Shown here one piece after another: positions 13,663-19,777 of a DNA stretch of 19,777 nucleotides. The notes under the pieces were generated by a model. It was given only the letters and a program-made list of their open reading frames with translations, searched no databases and was not told the origin of the DNA. This DNA is from JAIVJN01 sp036732565 (lineage in GTDB: Bacteria; Acidobacteriota; Vicinamibacteria; Vicinamibacterales; UBA2999), in NCBI GenBank assembly GCA_036732565.1, contig DAINCF010000063.1:1-19777 (forward strand). The letters are read 5' to 3'. Numbering within the stretch: the first letter of the stretch is position 1; every line of letters starts with the position of its first letter. The position numbers and the translations under genes were made by a program.

Positions 13663-16005
13663 ATGCGCACCCCGCTGATGTGCTTGGCTACGGCAGCGTT
13701 CGTCGGCGCCGCTGCCGCCGCACAAGAGCCGGCGCGCCCCGCGCCCTCGCCAGACTACAGCAGCCTCGTGGGCACCTACTGCTTGACCTGCCACAACGAC
13801 AAGGCCAAGACGGCTGGTCTCTCGCTTCAGGCCCTCGAACTGACGAACGTTCCAGCGCATGCGCCAGTCTGGGAAAAGGTCGCGCGGAAGCTGCGATCGG
13901 GCGAGATGCCGCCGCCGACCGTTCGCTCGCGGCCGGATGCCAAGACATCCCAGGCGTTGGCGGACTATCTGGAGACAACGCTGGACCGCGCCGCGGTGGC
14001 TCGTCCCAATCCAGGCCGCGCGCCTGTGCATCGGCTGAATCGGGCGGAGTACAGCAACGCCATCCGCGATCTGCTGGCTGTCGATGTCCGTCCCGGCGAC
14101 TGGCTGCCCGTCGACGATTCCGGCTACGGATTCGACAACATCGCGGCCGTGCTGTCGACCTCGCCCGCCTTGCTCGATCGGTATATGTCGGCCGCGCACA
14201 AGGTGAGCCGTCTGGCCATCGGCGATCTCGCCTTGAAGCCGGCCGAAGAGATTTACGACGCGAAGCGCGATCCGATCAAAGGCAGCCGGAACGAGCAGTT
14301 GAACGAACAGTTACCGTTTGACTCCCGCGCCGGGATGACGGTCGAGCACTACTTTCCGCTCGACGCCGAGTACGTCTTCAAGGTTCGTTTCGTGGGCATG
14401 CAGCCAGGGGCAGAAGAGACGGACGTCGATCCGTACCAGGTGCGAATCGCGGTGAAAGCCGGACTCCATACCGTCGGCGTGACATCGCCGCGTGAGAATC
14501 TGAAGTCTGAACACGACGCCCCTCGCACCGGCCCCGGCGGACGCAGCGGCATCTCCCAAGTCCCGTCACCAGTGGATCTGAGATTGAACGGCGCTCGTCT
14601 GAAGCGATTCGACGTGCGGACGACGTTGCCGGAAGTGAGCAAGCTCGTCATCGGGGGTCCCTACGAGGCCACCGGGCGTGGAGACACGCCGAGCCGGCGG
14701 GCCATTTTCGTCTGCCACCCGGGTGCGCGGCCCGCGCAGGAGGCGGCGTGCGCGCGCTCCATTCTCGGCACGCTCGCGCGCCGGGCGTTCCGTCGTCCGG
14801 TGACGCGCGAGGACATCCAACCGCTCTACGCGTTCTACGAGAAAGCCCGCGCTGGACGAAGCGAAGCGGAGCCGGCAGACTTCGAACGCGGCATCCAATC
14901 GGCGATCGAGGCGATGCTCGTATCGCCGGAATTCCTGTTCCGCATCGAGCGGGATCGTTCGACGGGTGACGCCAGCACGCCGCATCGCGTCAGCGACGTC
15001 GAGCTTGCGTCACGGCTTTCGTTTTTCTTGTGGAGCACCATTCCCGACGAGGAGCTCCTCGCCCTGGCAGAACGCGGCAGGCTGAAAGAGCCGTCGGTAC
15101 TGGAGCAACAGGTCCGGCGGATGCTCGATGATCCCCGCGCCGACACCCTGGTGTCGAACTTTGCAGGACAGTGGCTCCAACTGAGAAACGTCGAAACGGT
15201 GAGGCCGGATCCGGTCATTTTTCCGTTCGACGAAGCACTGCGCCAGTCGTTCTTCACCGAGACGGCGCTGTTCGTCTCGAGTGTCTTTCGCGAGGACCGG
15301 AGCCTCCTCGACCTGCTCTCTGCCGACTACACCTTCGTCAACCAGCGTCTGGCGGAGCACTACGGCATGCCGCGGATGTACGGGTCGCAGTTCCGGCGCG
15401 TCCCGCTCTCCGACGTGAATCGGCGCGGCCTGCTGGGCCAGGGCAGTGTGCTCACGGTGACGTCGTATCCCAATCGCACGTCGGTGGTGCAGCGAGGCAA
15501 GTGGATTCTCGAGAACCTGCTCGGTACGCCGCCCCCGCCCCCGCCGCCGGATATTCCTGAATTGAAGGCGTCAGCCAACGGCAAGACGCTGTCGATGCGC
15601 GAGCAGATGCAGGCGCACAGAGCCAACGCGATTTGCGCCTCGTGCCATGCGCGCATGGACCCGATCGGGTTTGCCCTGGAAAACTATGACGCCGTCGGGC
15701 GGTGGCGTGACGAGGATGCGGACAAGGCGATCGACGCAAGCGGGACGTTGCCCGATGGCACCGAGTTCCAGGGTCCGGCCGGGCTGAGCCAGCTGATCTT
15801 GACGAAATACCAGGACGATTTCGTGCGAACGGCCACCGAAAAACTGCTCACCTATGCACTCGGACGTGGGGTCGAGTATTACGACTACCCGACGATTCGA
15901 TCGATCACGCGCGACGCGGCGCGCGACAATTATCGTGTCTCATCCTGGATCCTGGCGATTGTGAAGAGTACGCCGTTTCAGATGCGGAAGGGGTCGAGCT
16001 CATGA
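13663..16005 (+). CDS. Exported planctomycete-type cytochrome protein (DUF1587-DUF1595-DUF1592-DUF1588-DUF1585)
   Basis: This is a 780-residue exported protein. A signal peptide (MRTPLMCLATAAFVGAAAAAQ) is followed by a heme c site CLTCH (residues 40-44), then DUF1587 (~119-185, VHRLNRAEYSNAIRDLL), DUF1595 (~361-431, LARRAFRRPVTREDI and AMLVSPEFLFRIE), DUF1592 (~443-569, ELASRLSFFLWSTIPDEELL), DUF1588 (~585-711, with PNRTSVVQRGKWILENLLGT, a run of seven prolines and CASCHARMDPIGFALENYD, second CxxCH at 658-662) and DUF1585 (~716-777). Two CxxCH motifs suggest a diheme periplasmic oxidoreductase, but no reaction is established. ATG 13663 is preferred to TTG 13654, because it gives a clean signal peptide and the TTG overlaps the -10. 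Its stop overlaps the next gene's ATG (ATGA at 16002-16005). Confidence 0.93.
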   Translation: MRTPLMCLATAAFVGAAAAAQEPARPAPSPDYSSLVGTYCLTCHNDKAKTAGLSLQALELTNVPAHAPVWEKVARKLRSGEMPPPTVRSRPDAKTSQALADYLETTLDRAAVARPNPGRAPVHRLNRAEYSNAIRDLLAVDVRPGDWLPVDDSGYGFDNIAAVLSTSPALLDRYMSAAHKVSRLAIGDLALKPAEEIYDAKRDPIKGSRNEQLNEQLPFDSRAGMTVEHYFPLDAEYVFKVRFVGMQPGAEETDVDPYQVRIAVKAGLHTVGVTSPRENLKSEHDAPRTGPGGRSGISQVPSPVDLRLNGARLKRFDVRTTLPEVSKLVIGGPYEATGRGDTPSRRAIFVCHPGARPAQEAACARSILGTLARRAFRRPVTREDIQPLYAFYEKARAGRSEAEPADFERGIQSAIEAMLVSPEFLFRIERDRSTGDASTPHRVSDVELASRLSFFLWSTIPDEELLALAERGRLKEPSVLEQQVRRMLDDPRADTLVSNFAGQWLQLRNVETVRPDPVIFPFDEALRQSFFTETALFVSSVFREDRSLLDLLSADYTFVNQRLAEHYGMPRMYGSQFRRVPLSDVNRRGLLGQGSVLTVTSYPNRTSVVQRGKWILENLLGTPPPPPPPDIPELKASANGKTLSMREQMQAHRANAICASCHARMDPIGFALENYDAVGRWRDEDADKAIDASGTLPDGTEFQGPAGLSQLILTKYQDDFVRTATEKLLTYALGRGVEYYDYPTIRSITRDAARDNYRVSSWILAIVKSTPFQMRKGSSS

Positions 16006-17363
16006 CTAGCTTCAACCGTGCGCTGCCCAGGCGAACATTTCTCCGGGGCCTTGGCGCGACGCTGGCGTTGCCGCTGCTCGACTCGATGTCGACGGTCTCC
16101 GCGGTCGGCGCATCGAAATCGCCAACGCGATTGGGCTTCGTCTACACGCCCAACGGCATCGTCGGTGCGTGCGACAAGAGCCCGCGCCCGTTCATGTGGA
16201 CACCGAAGTCCGTGGGCGCAAACTTCGAGTTCAGTCCGACCATGAAAGCGCTCGAGCCGTTCCGCGACCAGCTCAACGTGTTCAGCGGTCTGGCGCAGGT
16301 GAACGGGCGGGCGCTCGGCGATGGGCCTGGCGACCATGCGCGCGCGACGGCGACGTTCCTCACCGGTGTGCATCCGTTCAAGACCGGCGGCGCGGATTTC
16401 CGCCTCGGGATCTCCGCCGATCAGATCGCGGCGAAGGAGCTCGGGAAATATACGCAGCTGTCCTCGCTCGAGCTCGGGCTCGAGCCACAGCCACTTGCCG
16501 GCAACTGCGACTCGGGCTACACGTGCGCATACATGTCGATGTCGTGGCGTGGACCGACCAGCCCGCTGCCAGCAGAAATCAATCCGCGGACCGTCTTCGA
16601 GCGGCTGTTCGGGGATGGCGACAGCACGGATGCGGCCGCGCGCTTGATCAGACTGGAAAAGCAGAAAAGCGTGCTCGACTACGTCACCAGCAGTCTCCAG
16701 CGGTTGCGCTCGGGGCTCGGTGCTGGCGACACCCACAAGCTGGAGGAGTATCTCGAGGCCGTTCGGGATATCGAGCGGCGGATTCAACGGGCCGAGGAAC
16801 AGAACGCCACGATGGAATTGCCGCGCATCGATCGGCCGAGCGCGGTCCCGGACGACTACGAGCAGTACAGCAAGCTCATGATCGACATGCAGGTCATCGC
16901 GTGGCAGACAGACATGACCCGCGTCTCCTCGTTCATGCTCGGCCGCGACGGCAGCAACCGCGCCTATCGCGAAATCGGGATTTCCGACGGCCACCATTCC
17001 ATCTCGCATCATCAGGGTGATGGCGAGCGTGTCGAGAAGCTGATCAAGATTGACGAACTGCACGTCGCGATGTTCGCGTACCTGCTCGAGAAGCTGCAGG
17101 CGACGCCGGATGGCGACGGCACACTGCTCGACCACTCGTTGGTGTTGTTCGGAAGCAGCATCAGTGAATCGAACCTCCATACCCACGACGATTTGCCAAT
17201 TGTGCTGGCCGGGAGCGCGGACGGACAGCTGAGGGGCAACCGACATCTCGTGTATCCGAAAGACACGCCGCTGAACAACCTGTTTCTGAACATGTTCGAC
17301 ATGGCGGGGCTGCCATACATCGACGGGTTCGGGGACAGCACCGGGCGATTGCCGACGCTGTAG
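16002..17363 (+). CDS. Tat-exported DUF1552 (HXXSHH) protein
   Basis: This 453-residue protein starts with a twin-arginine signal, PRRTFLRGLGATLALPLLDS (residues 9-28), implying export in the folded state, often with a cofactor or bound metal. The Pfam name-giving motif is present as HSISHH (residues 332-337, in SDGHHSISHH). Other family blocks are LGFVYTPNGIV, FSGLAQVNGRALGDGPGDHARATATFLTG, LEEYLEAVRDIERRI, MIDMQVIAWQTDMTRVSSFM, and a final HTHDDLPIVLAGSADG segment. His and Asp clusters suggest metal binding, but no activity is known. It overlaps the DUF1592-type cytochrome gene by 4 bp, so translation is probably coupled and the two products likely act together in the periplasm. Confidence 0.93.
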   Translation: MTSFNRALPRRTFLRGLGATLALPLLDSMSTVSAVGASKSPTRLGFVYTPNGIVGACDKSPRPFMWTPKSVGANFEFSPTMKALEPFRDQLNVFSGLAQVNGRALGDGPGDHARATATFLTGVHPFKTGGADFRLGISADQIAAKELGKYTQLSSLELGLEPQPLAGNCDSGYTCAYMSMSWRGPTSPLPAEINPRTVFERLFGDGDSTDAAARLIRLEKQKSVLDYVTSSLQRLRSGLGAGDTHKLEEYLEAVRDIERRIQRAEEQNATMELPRIDRPSAVPDDYEQYSKLMIDMQVIAWQTDMTRVSSFMLGRDGSNRAYREIGISDGHHSISHHQGDGERVEKLIKIDELHVAMFAYLLEKLQATPDGDGTLLDHSLVLFGSSISESNLHTHDDLPIVLAGSADGQLRGNRHLVYPKDTPLNNLFLNMFDMAGLPYIDGFGDSTGRLPTL

Positions 17364-17373
17364 GGATAGCTGG

Positions 17374-18723
17374 ATGCGTCGCCTTCTGTGCTTGTGCGGC
17401 ATCTGGTGTCTCTCGACGTCGCTGCCGCTGCACGCGCAACCACACGACCTCCGGCTGCTCGAGGCCGTCAAGCGCCGCGATGACAAGGCGTTTGCGGCGT
17501 TGCTGCGAGCGAAGGCAGACGTAAATGCCACCCAACCCGACGGCGCGACCGCGCTGGCCTGGGCAGTGCATCTCGGTGAACGCCGCATGGCGGAGGCGCT
17601 GCTCGAATCGGGCGCGACCGCCAACACCGCCGACGAATATGGCGAGACACCCGTGACCTTGGCGGCGGCGAACGGAGACGCCGGGCTGGTCCAGCGGTTG
17701 CTGGCGGCCGGCGGCAATGCCCGCGCGGCGCGCTGGAACGGCGAGACGGCCGTCATGATTGCGGCAAGCTCGGGAAGTCTCGACACCGTGCGGCAGCTGG
17801 TCCTCCATGGCGCCGATGTGAACGCCGCGGAGCCACGTGGCGGTCAAACGGCGCTGATGTGGGCGGCCGCCGAAGGCCACCGCGACGTCGTGGCCGGGTT
17901 GATCGAGATGGGCGCCACGGTTGACGCCGCGTCCAGGACCGGTTTCACGCCGCTCGTGTTCGCCGCGATCAAAGACGACGTGGCGTCGGTCAAAGTGCTG
18001 CTCGACGCTGGCGCCAAGCCCGACGTCGCTCTCCTCTCCGGGGCCACACCCATCATCGCCGCAATGCAATACCGGCACACGGCGGTCGCATTGACGCTGC
18101 TCGAGGGGGGCGCCGATATCAGCGTGCGCGATCGGGCTGGCAACACTACGCTGCATCTGGCCGCGCAGTTGGGCGACATCAATCTGGTCCGCGCCCTCCT
18201 CGCCAGAGGCGCCGATGCGAACGCGCGCACGCCCAAATCGCTGACACCGATGGGAGCGCGAGGCGGAGGCGGGCTTGGCCGTGGAACCCTTGGCGAGCAG
18301 ACGCCCTTGATGATCGCGGCGCGCAATGACCGTGAGGGGGCGATGCGTGCGCTGGTCGCCGGCGGCGCCGATCCCGCGTTGAGAGCGCAGGACGGCACGA
18401 CCCTGTTGATGGCCGCAGCCGCAGGTGGGCGCCTCGGGACGGTCACGTACGCCTACGAGAGCGATCCGAACGTCGCCGTGGTCACGGCGACCGGCAACAC
18501 GCCGATGCACGTCGCGGTGAGCCTGAACGGTCGGAGCCAGCGGGAAGTGTGCGACGTGATCCAGTTCCTGGCCGATCGCGGCACCAGCTTGGACGAGCTG
18601 AACGGCGCCGGACGGACGCCCCTCGCGATCGCCGATGGGGCGCCGGTTGATCTGGCCGTGGACCTTCTGACCAAGCTCATTACCGAGCGCGGGGAAACGC
18701 CGAAAATTCCCTCCAAGCGGTGA
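17374..18723 (+). CDS. Exported ankyrin-repeat protein
   Basis: This 449-residue protein has a signal peptide (MRRLLCLCGIWCLSTSLPLH, cleavage near AQP at 21-23) and then about twelve ankyrin repeats of ~33 residues. Clear units include DGATALAWAVHLGERRMAEA, NGETAVMIAASSGSLDTVRQ, TGFTPLVFAAIKDDVASVKV, AGNTTLHLAAQLGDINLVRA and TGNTPMHVAVSLNGRSQREV. Between repeats eight and nine is a glycine-rich loop (about residues 287-307, with GARGGGGLGRG) that breaks the stack and could reach a partner. Ankyrin stacks bind other proteins, so a periplasmic scaffold for the DUF1552 and cytochrome proteins is likely (inference). The gap to the DUF1552 gene is 10 bp; the ribosome site is a weak AGGGA. It probably shares the transcript. 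Confidence 0.93.
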   Translation: MRRLLCLCGIWCLSTSLPLHAQPHDLRLLEAVKRRDDKAFAALLRAKADVNATQPDGATALAWAVHLGERRMAEALLESGATANTADEYGETPVTLAAANGDAGLVQRLLAAGGNARAARWNGETAVMIAASSGSLDTVRQLVLHGADVNAAEPRGGQTALMWAAAEGHRDVVAGLIEMGATVDAASRTGFTPLVFAAIKDDVASVKVLLDAGAKPDVALLSGATPIIAAMQYRHTAVALTLLEGGADISVRDRAGNTTLHLAAQLGDINLVRALLARGADANARTPKSLTPMGARGGGGLGRGTLGEQTPLMIAARNDREGAMRALVAGGADPALRAQDGTTLLMAAAAGGRLGTVTYAYESDPNVAVVTATGNTPMHVAVSLNGRSQREVCDVIQFLADRGTSLDELNGAGRTPLAIADGAPVDLAVDLLTKLITERGETPKIPSKR

Positions 18724-18731
18724 CCAGGTCG

Positions 18732-19777
18732 ATGAACACAGTTACCGCGGCTGGATGTTTCGGGATGGTGATCGCTGCCTGTCTCGCGGCGCCGACAGCC
18801 CGCGCCGTTGTGGGGCAAGCTCCAGTCGGGACTCTTCCGCCCGTGGATTACTCGCTCGGGGCCGACTCGCAGCCGCAGGCGGGAGTTCCCACAGGCACCG
18901 TGAGTCGGCACATCCTCGCGCCCGGAAAGTTCTACCCGGGCACGCCGCACAACTATCAGGTGTACGTGCCCGCCCAATATGACGCGAGCCGCCCGATCCC
19001 GTTCATGATTTTCCTGGATGGCAGCGGCTACGCGGGCAACAACGTGCGCGTCCCGGTCGTCCTGGACAATCTGATTGCCAGAGGGGACCTGCCGCCGATG
19101 GTCGCGATTTTCCTGGATCCGGGCGTCATGCCGGCGCTTTCGGAGCAGGCGCAGAATCGATACGAGCGCATCTTCGAGTACGACTCGCTCACGTCACGGT
19201 TTGCGAGTTTTCTGATCGAGGAGCTCGTGGCCGAGGTCGCCGGGACCTATAACCTCTCGAAGGATGCCAACGATCACGGGATCGCCGGCCTCAGCACCGG
19301 CGGTGTCGGCGCGTTCGTCGCGGCGTGGAATCGTCCGGATCAGTTTCGCCGGGTCATCACCTGGATCGGCAGCTTTGGCAATTTCAGAGGCGCCGATCGG
19401 TTGCCGGGCTTGATCCGCAAGAGCGAGCCGCGGCCGCTCCGCGTCTTCATGCAGACGGGCCGGCAGGATTTGGTGAACTATTCTGGGAGCTGGTACCTCG
19501 AAACCCCCAGAATGGCGGCCGCGCTCGAGTTCGCCGGGAACGACGTGAAGATCGAGCTCGGCGAAGACGGTCACAGCAACCGACACGGCGCATCGATTCT
19601 GCCCGATACGCTCCGATGGTTGTGGCGCGACTATCCGCGCCCCATCTCGGCGATGGAACCCCAGCCCGGCGCGGGACGCGGAGTGTTTGCCGAGCTCGTG
19701 CCGCGTCGTGAGATCGTGCAGCCACCGCTGCCAGCGGCGCCACCGGCTTCCGCTGCAGCCGCACCGGCGGCGGGACG
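18732..19777 (+). CDS. Exported esterase-D/enterochelin-esterase-like hydrolase (3' end outside window)
   Basis: The frame is open from ATG 18732 to the window end (348 residues). A signal sequence (residues ~1-25, AGCFGMVIAACLAAPTARA) leads into an alpha/beta-hydrolase of the esterase D type: YQVYVPAQYDASRPIPFMIF (75-94), GLSTGG with nucleophile Ser188, an acid in QTGRQD (Asp246), and DGHSNRHGASILPDTLRWLW with the likely catalytic His281. Such enzymes cut ester bonds; a periplasmic member could remove acyl or aryl esters from imported sugars. After WRDYPRP (~303) comes a Pro/Ala-rich linker (PPLPAAPPASAAAAPAAG), which suggests a second domain beyond the window. It starts 8 bp after the ankyrin stop, so it belongs to the same operon. 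Confidence 0.88.
   Translation, partial: MNTVTAAGCFGMVIAACLAAPTARAVVGQAPVGTLPPVDYSLGADSQPQAGVPTGTVSRHILAPGKFYPGTPHNYQVYVPAQYDASRPIPFMIFLDGSGYAGNNVRVPVVLDNLIARGDLPPMVAIFLDPGVMPALSEQAQNRYERIFEYDSLTSRFASFLIEELVAEVAGTYNLSKDANDHGIAGLSTGGVGAFVAAWNRPDQFRRVITWIGSFGNFRGADRLPGLIRKSEPRPLRVFMQTGRQDLVNYSGSWYLETPRMAAALEFAGNDVKIELGEDGHSNRHGASILPDTLRWLWRDYPRPISAMEPQPGAGRGVFAELVPRREIVQPPLPAAPPASAAAAPAAG

Noticed and set aside
15978..17786. A 602-residue antisense open frame over the DUF1552 and ankyrin genes
   Set aside because: It spans two well-supported genes and their boundary and has no domain; it is a codon-bias artefact.
17161..18510. A 449-residue antisense open frame over the ankyrin gene
   Set aside because: It is a shadow of the repeated ankyrin codons, with no signal or domain of its own.

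Overview
The window is GC-rich and densely coded. It most resembles an Acidobacteriota genome, probably of the Vicinamibacterales/Luteitalea type. This is an inference from gene content: a 1268-residue Oar-like TonB-dependent receptor with a carboxypeptidase-regulatory N-domain, a planctomycete-type cytochrome (DUF1587/1595/1592/1588/1585) overlapping a DUF1552 (HXXSHH) gene, an exported ankyrin protein and an esterase-D-like enzyme. No mobile-element gene, rRNA or CRISPR array was seen.

Left part (1-4722): the 3' end of a large Lhr-type helicase, a DUF3237 protein, a tRNA-Lys(CTT) with its promoter, and then an odd array. Three copies of a ~100-bp unit follow the tRNA. Each carries a variable but self-complementary hairpin and ends in a tail copying the 3' end of that tRNA. 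A fourth copy, same orientation, lies 1.6 kb away between a Gfo/Idh/MocA oxidoreductase and a leucine-carboxyl-methyltransferase-family protein that unexpectedly has a signal sequence. Both of those genes are on the minus strand.

Middle part (4723-9501): two small regulons. In the first, an HxlR-type regulator (plus strand) diverges from a tight minus-strand operon DoxX - LLM flavin oxidoreductase - SnoaL-like - SnoaL-like. The shared 221-bp promoter region holds two related 35-bp sites, one beside each gene. In the second, a TetR-family regulator lies upstream of a protein made of two fused NTF2/SnoaL domains; the promoter between them has an inverted repeat inside its spacer. Both look like stress or small-molecule response units, but the substrates are unknown.

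Right part (9502-19777): a one-direction run of five exported proteins: TonB-dependent receptor, cytochrome DUF1592-type protein, Tat-exported DUF1552 protein, ankyrin protein, and an esterase that runs off the window. A strong sigma70-like promoter before the receptor is followed by two LacI-type operators (perfect palindrome TGCAATCGATTGCA and a near copy) spaced exactly 21 bp centre to centre. A third copy with one mismatch lies directly before the cytochrome gene. This ties outer-membrane import and periplasmic chemistry into one LacI-controlled regulon whose regulator is outside the window. It is the best candidate here for an undescribed system.
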